A stretch of DNA of 52,072 nt from contig CAJXIY010000010.1 of assembly GCA_913054495.1 (NCBI GenBank), positions 1 through 52,072 of the forward strand, given 5' to 3'. Source of the DNA: an uncultured Gammaproteobacteria bacterium. GTDB taxonomy: Bacteria > Pseudomonadota > Gammaproteobacteria > Pseudomonadales > Pseudohongiellaceae. Positions 41,881-50,715 of this stretch are shown here, piece after piece; the stretch's first letter is position 1, and each line of letters opens with the position of its first letter. The notes below the pieces were generated by a model. The model saw only the letters and a list, made by a program, of their open reading frames with translations, had not been told where the DNA came from and searched no databases. The position numbers were made by a program, and so were the translations under genes.

Positions 41881-43047
41881 ATGCTCAAGATAACGCGAAA
41901 ATTAGCCGGCCTCGCTGGCCTTGTATTGCTTCTGTCTATTGCCGCGATGGAGTCTTCCCAGGCCGAGGTAATCATTCAGGCGACGCCGGACAATGGTCTG
42001 CAGCCGCGGATTACTGTGGATGATGACGGTACCGTGCATCTGCTGTATTTCAAGAAGCGTCTGCGCGCGCCATCGGCCCGTGAAGGTAATCTATATTATC
42101 GTCAGTATCTACCAGAGCAGCGTCGTTTCGGTACGCCAATCAAGGTGTCGAGTCAGGCCTATGACCTGCGAACTTTTTCTATAGCTCGCGCCGGCATGGC
42201 CGTCGATGGCGAGGGGCGGGTGCACGTAATCTGGTATCTGCCAAAAAAATCGCAATTTTTCTATTCCCGTTCAAATCCGCAGCGCAATCGATTCGAGCCA
42301 CAAATGGCAATGGTGTCCCAATTTGGCGAGGGCATAGACGCCGGTGCCGACATTGCCGCCTTCGGTAGTCGGGTGGCAGTGGTGTGGGCGGCGGGAGACC
42401 TGAGCCGGGAATTTGAGCGCACCGTATTTACCAGGATATCCGCGGACAACGGCGCCAGCTTTGGTGACGAGTTGCAAATTAGCAATCCCGATCTAGGTGC
42501 TTGCGCCTGCTGCTCACTGGCAGCAGATTTTACCGATAGCAGTTCCCTGCAGGTGGCCTATCGCTCCGCCATCGGCGGCATCGGTCGGCATATGCAACTG
42601 CTGGCTGTCGATTTCAATGAGAGCGAGGCGATCGGCGTGTCTTACGGCCCGGTCAACCCGCTGCAGGAATGGGAGGTTTCTTTCTGTCCCTTGAGTACCA
42701 ACGATATAGCGCTCGACGTCAACTCGCAGCAGTGGTTGGTGTTCGAAACGATGAGTCGAATTATCCAGATCAACCTGCAAGACCCGCATAGGCCGAAGGC
42801 CGTCGCGGAACCATTCACCAGAACTCGGCAGAAGAACCCGACCATCGCCTTCAATCGGCGCAATGAGCACCTCATTGCCTGGGGTGAAGCCATCAGTCAC
42901 GCCCGCGGTGGCAGGCTGAATATACGCTTGTTCAATGCCGGGGGAGAACTGGAGGATTATCTGCCGCCAGAAGAAATCACGATTCCGAATTTCAGTTTTC
43001 CCGCCGCGGCGGGATTAGCCAATGGTGATTTTCTGGTGCTTTACTAG
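41881..43047 (+). CDS. Secreted sialidase-fold (BNR-like) propeller protein
   Basis: A Sec signal (LAGLAGLVLLLSIAAMESSQAE) precedes a repeat-rich beta-propeller: DNGLQPRITVDDDGTVHLLY, GMAVDGEGRVHVIWYLPKK, ISADNGASFGDELQISNPD (an Asp-box-like turn) and NPTIAFNRRNEHLIAWGEAI. A CACC cluster near residue 209 is a notable feature. It resembles exo-alpha-sialidase-fold proteins, but the sialidase arginine triad is not evident, so catalysis is doubtful. The gene is divergent from the cytochrome-HupE operon, with about 175 bases between starts. Confidence 0.72.
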   Translation: MLKITRKLAGLAGLVLLLSIAAMESSQAEVIIQATPDNGLQPRITVDDDGTVHLLYFKKRLRAPSAREGNLYYRQYLPEQRRFGTPIKVSSQAYDLRTFSIARAGMAVDGEGRVHVIWYLPKKSQFFYSRSNPQRNRFEPQMAMVSQFGEGIDAGADIAAFGSRVAVVWAAGDLSREFERTVFTRISADNGASFGDELQISNPDLGACACCSLAADFTDSSSLQVAYRSAIGGIGRHMQLLAVDFNESEAIGVSYGPVNPLQEWEVSFCPLSTNDIALDVNSQQWLVFETMSRIIQINLQDPHRPKAVAEPFTRTRQKNPTIAFNRRNEHLIAWGEAISHARGGRLNIRLFNAGGELEDYLPPEEITIPNFSFPAAAGLANGDFLVLY

Positions 43048-43119
43048 CCCACAGCCCACGAACAGGCCGAAGAGGTGAGATCTGGGCATGATAGTCAGGC
43101 AGGCGGTGAAAACGCCGGC

Positions 43120-43782
43120 TTAATTCCGGATCTGCTGGCGAATAATCTCTTTTTCAAGCGCATCGAATTGACGTTCGTTCTGCAACAGTCGATCCGATTG
43201 CTGTCGCCGGATGGCATCTTGTAACAGGCGCCTCTCGTTGCTCAGGGTAGTTTCAAATTGTAGTTCCGCGAGACGCCTGGCGATCTCGCTGTTCGCTTGT
43301 TGAGCGGAATTTCGATTGCCATACAGCATGTTAAATGCGGTGGTTACAAATTGTGTGCGTTTCTGCAAGGCATCCTCGCCGCAGGTAAATTCTATACCGA
43401 CCATCAAGCTGAGATCGGCAGCGCTACCTCGATTGTCGGCGTCGGATTGCTGCGCCGCCAACACAAAATTCTCGCGCCATGCCTTCAGCACCTCGCATCG
43501 GGCCACGTAGTCTGCCAATTCCGCGCCGTCGATGGCGCCCAGGAATTCCTGGCAACGCGCCGTTGCGGATTCCCTTGATTCCTCCTCGAAGGCGGCGAGA
43601 CAGGCAGCCGCCTTGCTGTCTAGAGTTTGCAATTGGATAGCGGCGGCATCGATGTGGGCCTGGTAATCCACTGGCTCCTGCGCCGCCTGCTGGGCACTGG
43701 CGGCAGATTGCAGACATGCTACTAGCCACAAGCCTGACAGCCCGGTAATCAGCAGAGATCTTGATGGCGAAGGATTATTCAT
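43120..43782 (-). CDS. Unrecognised secreted helical protein
   Basis: This 220-residue protein has a Sec signal (SLLITGLSGLWLVACLQSAA). The rest is predicted to be helical and rich in Gln, Glu and Ala. It contains paired cysteines (AACLAAFEEES, TARCQEFLG, ARCEVLKAW, EFTCGEDAL), which could form disulfides in a four-helix domain, then a C-terminal coiled-coil stretch (RRLLQDAIRRQQSDRLLQNE). No family is recognised. It is translated with an eight-base overlap after the YkgJ-like gene, so the two are cotranscribed. Confidence 0.62.
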   Translation of the reverse strand: MNNPSPSRSLLITGLSGLWLVACLQSAASAQQAAQEPVDYQAHIDAAAIQLQTLDSKAAACLAAFEEESRESATARCQEFLGAIDGAELADYVARCEVLKAWRENFVLAAQQSDADNRGSAADLSLMVGIEFTCGEDALQKRTQFVTTAFNMLYGNRNSAQQANSEIARRLAELQFETTLSNERRLLQDAIRRQQSDRLLQNERQFDALEKEIIRQQIRN

Positions 43783-44209
43783 AGAGCTCGAATCGTTTAT
43801 CCCATTTCTTGAAGCGTTTGCGGCAGTATTTTTCGAACATCTTGTGGGTAGAAAAAAATAATTCGCTCGCCTCTTCTATGGACTCATCCAGTTCGCAAAA
43901 GTCGTTGTCATAGTCGCGACACACCCACGGGCGGGTATCATAGATACCGCAAATACCACCGTCGAGCAAATGTTCACAGCGGGTGGAGATATGTAGGAAC
44001 CAGCCGTCGGCGTCCTTGAAGATGTTAATATTCTGGTGGGAAACCTGCCACAGCAAATGGTCGAAGTCTTCCCTGGATTTTGGCGCAGGTATTTTCTGAT
44101 TGATTGAATTACAGCAGATTGATTTCTTGCATCTGGAACACTTCTCATCGACCTTAATCTTACCGGCCCTGATAGCATCAACCAGCTTAATAGAATTTTT
44201 CGCGTTCAT
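43775..44209 (-). CDS. YkgJ-family cysteine-cluster protein
   Basis: This 144-residue cytoplasmic protein has a cysteine cluster typical of the YkgJ (Zn/Fe-chelating, CxxxxCC) family: KCSRCKKSICCN near residue 24, TRCEHLLDGGICGIYDTRPW near 72, CRDY near 96 and CRKRFKKW at the end. The LLDGGICGIYDTRPWVCRDY pattern is characteristic. Likely a metal-cluster protein of unknown role. ATG 44209 is chosen over a start four codons earlier. Its stop overlaps the next gene by eight bases. Confidence 0.85.
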   Translation of the reverse strand: MNAKNSIKLVDAIRAGKIKVDEKCSRCKKSICCNSINQKIPAPKSREDFDHLLWQVSHQNINIFKDADGWFLHISTRCEHLLDGGICGIYDTRPWVCRDYDNDFCELDESIEEASELFFSTHKMFEKYCRKRFKKWDKRFELYE

Positions 44210-44330
44210 ATCCCTTACCACTTAAAACGTTTTCGGCCGCAGGCATTTATTTTAACACCGATTGCGCGACAAGTTGTATGACTGGCAAAAATTTGGTTCG
44301 GTGTAACTTAATGTGCTCGTCAGTGTGGTG

Positions 44331-45095
44331 TCAGTTACTAAGAGCGGGCCGCAGTTCGTCAATATGCAAAGCGTTGGCGCCGTCGATAATTTTCGCATAG
44401 GCGCGAGCGATTTGTTCCAGGCCGACCATGGGCACCCATTCCTCAGTGTCTTGTTCGGTGTGTTTTATCTCAGGCGAGGTGATGACCTGTAGCGAGGTGA
44501 TGTCACGAGCTACAGCACCCATCTCACCCGATGCTCGATTCTCCATGTCGCCGGTGACGGCAACATTAAAATTCTGAAAAGAGTCGAGGACGATGTCTAG
44601 TAGTTGTTCGCTTCCCCACAACCACCAGCGCATTGGCGAGACTGCATTCATTTTTCTCAAACTCGGCCCCCAGTACTTGGTTCGAACCACGGCTACGTGT
44701 TCGAGATTAATGACCATGGCGGTATTGGCCAGAGCCGAGTCCTTCTCATCGTGAAGCCAGCGGGCCCCCGGACCACTATGGTGCCCGAGAGAAGACATAA
44801 AAATCAGATTGCGTCGGCGCTGGGATCGGGGTATTTGAGCGAAGTGTTTGATGAGTCCCATCATGACGGCAACGCCTGAGGCATTGTCCGAGGCAGAATC
44901 AAAATAACCATCGATGTCGGCATACTTCTGGTCTTCGGCCCGCAGCGGGATTCGGATAAAAGCATCTTCGCGAATATTGCCGGCGGCATCCAGTAGCGGT
45001 TGGCCCAACGGGTTTTCCTGAGCGCCGACAGTGCTGCAAAACACAATCGAAACTGTTATCGCGCAGCAAATTTGTAGTGGGGTTTTTCCTTGCAT
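44331..45095 (-). CDS. M28-like peptidase with altered metal site
   Basis: This 254-residue exported protein (signal ICCAITVSIVFCSTVGAQE) resembles M28 zinc peptidases. DGYFDSASDNASGVAVMMG near residue 62 is the metal-Asp motif, and NLEHV near 125 and SPEIKHTEQDTEEWV near 215 provide possible further ligands. However, the first His expected just upstream of DGYFD is Asp or Tyr here, and the catalytic Glu-Glu pair is replaced by SLGHHSG. It is also shorter than most M28 enzymes. A non-canonical metal site or a pseudoenzyme is likely. Monocistronic. Confidence 0.68.
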   Translation of the reverse strand: MQGKTPLQICCAITVSIVFCSTVGAQENPLGQPLLDAAGNIREDAFIRIPLRAEDQKYADIDGYFDSASDNASGVAVMMGLIKHFAQIPRSQRRRNLIFMSSLGHHSGPGARWLHDEKDSALANTAMVINLEHVAVVRTKYWGPSLRKMNAVSPMRWWLWGSEQLLDIVLDSFQNFNVAVTGDMENRASGEMGAVARDITSLQVITSPEIKHTEQDTEEWVPMVGLEQIARAYAKIIDGANALHIDELRPALSN

Positions 45096-45259
45096 GGTCT
45101 CATCTTTAATTTTTTACAATATGATCTTGGGCACTACTGAATAGTGGTAATCGGTCTCCAAGACGCTTCGGAGCATAGCATAGGCTTTACATTGCTGCCC
45201 CGTGTCCTCAGAATGACATGCCCTTTGTTTCTACCCCGGTAAGTCAGCGGAGCGTAACC

Positions 45260-47488
45260 ATGTTAAAGAGAATTCCAGCTATCTTGCAGATCGGGCTGTT
45301 CGCGGTCGTGTTCAACGCCTGTTCATCCGACGAACCGGTGAGCACCAGTGGTTCACCCGTGGGGAGCGCAGCCAGCGGGATCACTATTACTACCTTGTCC
45401 ACTCAAGCCTGGCTGGTGACTGGAGGTGACGCCCTGGTACAGGTTTCGCTGACAGCAGGGCTGGATTTGGCGCAGCTCAAGGTAAGGCTCAATGACGTTG
45501 ACGTGACAGCGGAATTCAAGCAGACATCTCCGCTGCAAATTCAAGCCCTACTAACATCTCTGCCAGAAGGGGACAGTACGCTAACCGCGAGTCTAGGCAC
45601 CGCTGTAGACATCGAGACCCTGGCTCTTACTAATTACCCCATATCGGGTCCAATCATATCGGGCCGACATGAACAACCATTTGCTTGTCAGACTGGCGAA
45701 TTTGAACTGGTAAGTGGCGGCATCCTTGGATCCCAGCTGGACTCTGATTGCAGCGTTCTTACCCGGGTGGATTACGTCTATTGGTCGGACTCGGAATCCA
45801 CCTTTAAGACGTATCGACGCTCACCCACGGGCGAGCCACCAGAAGACATGGGCGAGATAACTGGCCCGGACGGGAATGCTATGGCCTACATTGTGCGCGT
45901 GGAGACAGGCACAGTAAATCGTGCCATCTATGAGATCGCCATGCTGCACGATCCGGCTGCGGGCCAAGTCGGGCCCTGGAATCGCAGCAGTGGCTGGAAC
46001 GGCAAATTGGTTTACACCCATGGTGGCGGCTGTCGCAGTGGCTGGTTTCAGCAGGGTAATCGAACCGGCGGCGTGATGCGCCGCGGCCTGTTTGAACAAG
46101 GTTATGCCGTGACCTCTTCAACCCTCAATGTGTTCGGGCAGAACTGCAATGACTTGCTGGCATCGGAAACCCACATCATGGTGAAAGAGCGATTCATCGA
46201 ACGCTATGGGGTGCCGGACTACACTATTGCCACTGGGGCCTCCGGGGGTTCCTACCAGTCTCATCAAACTGCAGACAATTACCCGGGTATTTTCGACGGC
46301 ATTATCGTCGGCCTGAGTTTTCCCGATGTTACCTCGGCGACAATTTTTACCCTGGCCGACGCGCGCCTGTTGAACTATTACTTCGCCGAAGTGAACGCGG
46401 AAAGTTTCACCCTGAATCAGCAAACCGCCGTCGCCGGGTTTGGCTCCTGGGGCTCGATTGCGAACTTGAGCCGCGGTGCGGCCCGGCTGGATCCAATCTA
46501 TGAGTTCGACACGCCCGCCGGGGAAGCCGGCGGAGAGATTAGTATCGCGCAGTGGGAAAACCTGCGTTATCACCCGGACAATCCCACCGGCATTCGAACC
46601 ACGGTCTACGATCACACCGTCAATGTCTATGGTCTGCTCGATGACACCCAGATCGCGCAGCGACCACTGGACAATGTCGGTGTGCAGTATGGTCTCGCCG
46701 CACTCAACGCCAGGATGATTACGCCCCAGCAGTTTATCGATCTGAATCGGGATATCGGTGGATTCGATCGCGATATGAATCATGTGTCATCGCGGCACCG
46801 GGCAGATGAGCAGGCCAGTCGAAGGGCGCTGGAATCCGGTCGCATTCTATATGGCGGCGCCGGTCTGGCCAGCACGGCGATCATCGACTATCGCAGTTAC
46901 ACCGACCATGCCGAGAATGGTGACATTCACATGATCGTGCACCAGTTTTCGACCCGCGCCCGTCTGCGCGCCGCTAACGGCCATTCCGATAATCAGGTGA
47001 TGCAGGTGGGTGGACGCTGGGGCTTCACCGAAGACAGTCCCGACCTGGGGAACATCTTTCGAGAGATGGACAGCTGGCTAATGGCTATCAAAAATGATGA
47101 TTCCGATATGGACCTGTCTCGGAAAGTAGTGGCTAACAAACCACTTACGCTGATTGAAGGATGTTGGGATAACAGCGGTGAGACGCGTGCCATGATTGAG
47201 GAAGAACAAACTTTCGTTGCTAACAGCCGTTGCAACGAGTTGTATCCAGCCTATCCCACACCCCGCATAGCCGCCGGTGCAAGCCTGGCCAATGATGTGG
47301 TTAGTTGCCGGCTACGGGCGCCGGACTCAACCGATTACGAGGTGACTTTTACCCCGGAACAATCTGCCCAACTGGATGCAGTCTTTCTCCAGGGAGTCTG
47401 TGACTGGTCGCTCGGAGACGCCTCTCTGGCGCGGCATCAAGGCACCTGGATATCGTTTGGCCCTTCACCCGTGAACCGATTACAGTAA
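45260..47488 (+). CDS. DUF6351 family lipoprotein, alpha/beta-hydrolase-like
   Basis: This 742-residue lipoprotein (VFNACSSD) matches DUF6351 proteins, which are related to tannase/feruloyl-esterase-like alpha/beta hydrolases. A small beta domain comes first (ITTLSTQAWLVTGGDALVQV, residues 35-120). The catalytic region follows, with WNGKLVYTHGGGCRSGWFQQ near 260, the nucleophile elbow IATGASGGSYQSHQTAD near 325, and VVGLSFPDVTS. Several Cys in the catalytic region may form disulfides. ATG 45260 has GGAG seven bases upstream. Possible substrate: a polyphenol or fatty ester; unproven. Confidence 0.85.
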   Translation: MLKRIPAILQIGLFAVVFNACSSDEPVSTSGSPVGSAASGITITTLSTQAWLVTGGDALVQVSLTAGLDLAQLKVRLNDVDVTAEFKQTSPLQIQALLTSLPEGDSTLTASLGTAVDIETLALTNYPISGPIISGRHEQPFACQTGEFELVSGGILGSQLDSDCSVLTRVDYVYWSDSESTFKTYRRSPTGEPPEDMGEITGPDGNAMAYIVRVETGTVNRAIYEIAMLHDPAAGQVGPWNRSSGWNGKLVYTHGGGCRSGWFQQGNRTGGVMRRGLFEQGYAVTSSTLNVFGQNCNDLLASETHIMVKERFIERYGVPDYTIATGASGGSYQSHQTADNYPGIFDGIIVGLSFPDVTSATIFTLADARLLNYYFAEVNAESFTLNQQTAVAGFGSWGSIANLSRGAARLDPIYEFDTPAGEAGGEISIAQWENLRYHPDNPTGIRTTVYDHTVNVYGLLDDTQIAQRPLDNVGVQYGLAALNARMITPQQFIDLNRDIGGFDRDMNHVSSRHRADEQASRRALESGRILYGGAGLASTAIIDYRSYTDHAENGDIHMIVHQFSTRARLRAANGHSDNQVMQVGGRWGFTEDSPDLGNIFREMDSWLMAIKNDDSDMDLSRKVVANKPLTLIEGCWDNSGETRAMIEEEQTFVANSRCNELYPAYPTPRIAAGASLANDVVSCRLRAPDSTDYEVTFTPEQSAQLDAVFLQGVCDWSLGDASLARHQGTWISFGPSPVNRLQ

Positions 47489-47811
47489 CCTTCTTGAAGA
47501 TGCTGTATATAGCACGTAATAACTTGGAGAGTCTTAGTGCAGGCGCGCTGCGCTCCCGTACCCTCCTGCCTGAGCAGCTTGCACCCCTCCCGGGTTCCCT
47601 CACTCGGCCGGGAGCCCAAAAAACGGTCTCCCTCGGTCACTCGGTGCTGCGCTTTAATTGCTGATGCTGAAGGATACGGCATCCCATCGCTTGGAGGTCC
47701 ATCGCAGAGTATGGTCCTTATCTCTCAAACCGATTACATTAGTGTATAAATGCTGTCGGAGTGATGCTCTGATACCAACTATCCCCAACGACTGAATTCA
47801 GAAACAGAACC
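47489..47811. other. Non-coding gap with direct repeats
   Basis: This gap has a GC-rich middle with a CTCCCGG...CCGGGAG hairpin (near 47586-47613). An 11-base direct repeat, AACCGATTACA, occurs at 47474-47484 (overlapping the gene end) and 47728-47738. It may be an inserted non-autonomous element of about 250 bases. I see no gene. Confidence 0.35.
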
Positions 47812-49227
47812 ATGAAAAGAAATCACAGCGGGTCATTTACTTTGCTCCTGTTCAAACACTCCTTATTAATCATCGTGGCGAGTCTGTCTGCCAGGACTCT
47901 CTCGGCGCAGGAACTGAATCCAGATCAATTGGCTACCACGGTGAGTGATGGCTTTACCATCGCAGTCGTCGGCGACATCATCATCAGTTATTCGCTCGAT
48001 CACATGATGAGCGACGCGGGGTTTCGCGCCGTGGTGGAGCTGATCCAGGGAGCCGATGTCAGCACCGGCAACCTGGAGGGCAATATTATCGACGGCAGAA
48101 ATTTCAGGGGATCGGCCGGCGGCGGTTTCGGCGGTGAGCCGGAGGTGGCGGAGTGGGTTAAGGCGATGGGATTCGATATCGTCTCCCGGCCCAATAACCA
48201 TGCCGATGACTTCGGCCGCGAGGGATTGATAGAAACCAGTAGCCACCTGGACCGGGTCGGTTTGCAATATGCCGGCTATGGTGACAGTTACTGGGCGGCC
48301 AAGGCCGCTAGGTACTATAGTTCTCCCCGGGGCAGAGTCGGCATGGTTGCGGTATCGGATCACCAGCCCAGGGCCCAGCTTGCGCAGGGTGAATGGCCGG
48401 GCATCGGTGGCCTGAGTCCACTGCAGGTGACACGGTATTTCATGGTGCCGGAAGATTCCTGGGAAGCCCTGCAGACCATGCGTGATCATTTTCCCAATGG
48501 CACTGGGTTTTATGCCCGCGGTGCCAATAGCTCCGAGCAAATTGCCTTTATGGGCAACCAGTTTCGCAAGGCGGCTCGGGGTATCACCGAGTCCTACTAT
48601 CACTATGAAATAAACCAGCGCGACCTGAGAGATACCCTGGCTGCAATTCGGGAAGGCAAGATCAAATCGGATTTCATCACCGTCGCTATACATGCTCATC
48701 ACTTTCTGGAGACCACCGGTGGTTATCGTGGTGAGGGCATTCCCGAGGCGGAGCATATAGATACCAACGCCTCAATCGCGGATTATTTGCCGGTGTTTGC
48801 GAAGGCGGCGATCGATAATGGCGCGGACCTGTTTCAGGGCACCGGTGTACACGCCCTGCGTGGCATTGAAATATATAACAACCGTCCTATTTTTTACGGG
48901 CTTGGTGAATTCATTCGACAGATGGATGTGATCGGTTTGTCCGGGCGCGGTGATCCCCACCGTAGCATGGGTCCACCCGATGCAGAGTTTCCAGTCAAGT
49001 TCGAGAGCATAATCGCCATCAATGAATATGCGGGCGGCGAACTAAAAGAAGTGCGCATTCATCCGGTAGAGGCGCGCTATGCCGAGACCAAGTTGGCGCA
49101 GAGGGGCATACCTCGGATTGCGCCACCGGTAATCGCCCAGCGAATTCTGCGACGCCTGCAGGCATTGTCGGCACCGCTGGGCACCGAGATACAGATCGTT
49201 GGCAACATCGGCATCATCAGGCCCTGA
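47812..49227 (+). CDS. CapA family secreted metallophosphatase-like protein
   Basis: This 471-residue protein has a Sec signal (SLLIIVASLSARTLSAQE) and a CapA/PGA_cap domain: FTIAVVGDIIISYSLDHMM near residue 45, ADVSTGNLEGNIID near 83, MGFDIVSRPNNHADDFGREG near 122, FITVAIHAHHFLETTG near 290, IDNGADLFQGTGVHALRG near 325 and FYGLGEFIRQ near 360. The residues resemble a calcineurin-like metal site with D, N, H, HxHH and GxH. CapA proteins are tied to poly-gamma-glutamate or capsule work, but no capsule genes are nearby, so the role here is uncertain. Confidence 0.88.
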   Translation: MKRNHSGSFTLLLFKHSLLIIVASLSARTLSAQELNPDQLATTVSDGFTIAVVGDIIISYSLDHMMSDAGFRAVVELIQGADVSTGNLEGNIIDGRNFRGSAGGGFGGEPEVAEWVKAMGFDIVSRPNNHADDFGREGLIETSSHLDRVGLQYAGYGDSYWAAKAARYYSSPRGRVGMVAVSDHQPRAQLAQGEWPGIGGLSPLQVTRYFMVPEDSWEALQTMRDHFPNGTGFYARGANSSEQIAFMGNQFRKAARGITESYYHYEINQRDLRDTLAAIREGKIKSDFITVAIHAHHFLETTGGYRGEGIPEAEHIDTNASIADYLPVFAKAAIDNGADLFQGTGVHALRGIEIYNNRPIFYGLGEFIRQMDVIGLSGRGDPHRSMGPPDAEFPVKFESIIAINEYAGGELKEVRIHPVEARYAETKLAQRGIPRIAPPVIAQRILRRLQALSAPLGTEIQIVGNIGIIRP

Positions 49228-49304
49228 GTCGTAATCGGGGCAGCTCAGCTGTGGGTATGATACGCCGACATCTTCCCCTCGTGCCGGCACTCTTGCCGAC
49301 CTGG

Positions 49305-49688
49305 CTACTTCTCGGTCTTGCCCTTATCTGCCACCAACATGATGCGCATTTCCAGGCGTTTTATCTCACGCATCAATTCCATCTTCTGAATTTGCTGCCA
49401 GCCCAGAATTTTTACCATGGTTATCACGAACATACAGCCGATGATTAACAGCGCCCAATTAAGGCTGGTCTTGATATCGCTGGTGCCGAGATATTGGATC
49501 ACGAAGTAGACCAGGGAGGTAAACACGGCGAAGCCAAGGAAGTACATATAATAGGTCATCCATGCCTGTTTGCCCTTGAAGGTTAGACTGATCATCTCAA
49601 ACAGACCGGCGCCGTCATCGATTTCATCGATTGCCTTCCTGTCTTCGGCATCCAACGCGTTTCGAATCTGTTCGTCTATGTCGTTCAT
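49305..49688 (-). CDS. DUF6768 family membrane protein, anti-sigma candidate
   Basis: This 127-residue protein has a charged N-terminus (MNDIDEQIRNALDAEDRKAI) and two transmembrane helices (MYFLGFAVFTSLVYFVIQYL, WALLIIGCMFVITMVKILGW). A charged C-terminal helix ends it. The MNDIDExIRxAL start is the DUF6768 hallmark. It starts 16 bases after the stop of an ECF sigma gene, the usual neighbour of this family, so it may act as a membrane partner that restrains the sigma factor. Confidence 0.82.
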   Translation of the reverse strand: MNDIDEQIRNALDAEDRKAIDEIDDGAGLFEMISLTFKGKQAWMTYYMYFLGFAVFTSLVYFVIQYLGTSDIKTSLNWALLIIGCMFVITMVKILGWQQIQKMELMREIKRLEMRIMLVADKGKTEK

Positions 49689-49704
49689 TGCGTATTCCTC
49701 ATTG

Positions 49705-50238
49705 TCAGTCCTGCAAACTCTTCATCATTAACTTTCTCGCATAAAACAGTCTCGACTTCACCGTGCCCGCTGGCACCTCACTGATCTCAGCTATTTCGTT
49801 CACGGTCATGGATTCCAGATAATAGAGTCTCAAGATTGTCGCCAGCCTGGAATCCATCCTTGCCAGCAGTTGGTTAACAGTCAGCCTGGCTTCGTTACCA
49901 TCATCAACCTCGAGTTCCGGCAAGGTTTCCTGTTGTTGAATTAGCTCGCGTTCGCGAATGGTTTTTCTTAGCCAATCGATACAGCGCCGTTCGAGAATTC
50001 GAAAGCTCCATTTGGGATATGCCGCCGGGTCTGACAAACTCCCCAAATTGCGGCTTATGGACAACAGGCAATCCTGGGTGACATCCTTGGCCGCCTCCTT
50101 GTCCTTGAGCCGGTTTAAGGCGTACAGGTAGTATCTTTGTTGCCAATTTCGCACCAAGGCGGTAAAGGCATCGTTTTCTCCTTGTTGGCTGCGGATAACC
50201 GGCCATTCATTGATGCTATCCCGTTTGAGTTGGCGCAT
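49705..50238 (-). CDS. ECF RNA polymerase sigma factor (second)
   Basis: This 177-residue sigma factor has region 2 (FTALVRNWQQRYYLYALNRL, DKEAAKDVTQDCLLSISRNL, YPKWSFRILERRCIDWLRKT) and region 4 (LLARMDSRLATILRLYYLES, TVNEIAEISEVPAGTVKSRL, FYARKLMMKSLQD). It differs from the sigma factor at 23062 in its shorter linker and in region 2, so the two belong to different ECF groups. DUF6768 follows on the same strand. The trigger is unknown. Confidence 0.93.
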   Translation of the reverse strand: MRQLKRDSINEWPVIRSQQGENDAFTALVRNWQQRYYLYALNRLKDKEAAKDVTQDCLLSISRNLGSLSDPAAYPKWSFRILERRCIDWLRKTIRERELIQQQETLPELEVDDGNEARLTVNQLLARMDSRLATILRLYYLESMTVNEIAEISEVPAGTVKSRLFYARKLMMKSLQD

Positions 50239-50715
50239 ATCGTGCTCTTGGGATATAGTTCGCTGTGGCGCCTGTTTAGTTCAAATCCTGGCGCCAGTTT
50301 ATACAATGTACTGAAGCTGTTGCAATTTCTTGCCGCTCACCCGAAGAAGGCTCTGTGACACCATTAATCCCATCATTTTCCGTTTTCGCGGCGGTCTCCC
50401 GGCCAGCTTCTTAGACAATCCTTAAGCTGGCGACGGCGGCGACTGTTACGCGAATATTGGCAACGTTGTGCCTGTCTCGAAAATTCACCGCCGGCCTGCA
50501 TTCTACGCTAAGTAGCAGCGAGCTTTCGCAACTGACCGCATAGCCCTTGATTATTGGGAAAATGTGGTTTACTTTCTGGAGCTTACGGTGATCCACCGGC
50601 CACCTATAAATCTGGCTTGGAATCGGAAGCTCAGTCTCAATCGGGGGAAAATGAGCTGCCGTGACCGAGCTGCGCAACGTAGCTATTGCAGTGGACCAAA
50701 TAAGAGAGAGACTCC
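50239..50715. other. Intergenic region between divergent genes
   Basis: This 477-base region between the ECF sigma gene (minus) and the fifth GDTLVV-family gene (plus) shows no convincing gene on either strand. It presumably holds both promoters. A GTTCAAATCC stretch near 50279 recalls a tRNA T-arm, but no cloverleaf forms around it. Confidence 0.45.

Noticed and set aside
47866-48756. 296-codon minus-strand frame inside the CapA gene
   Set aside because: CapA motifs are intact on the other strand. The antisense frame is a consequence of base composition.
50270-50300. Possible tRNA T-arm-like stretch (GTTCAAATCC)
   Set aside because: No acceptor stem, D-arm or anticodon arm can be formed around it.
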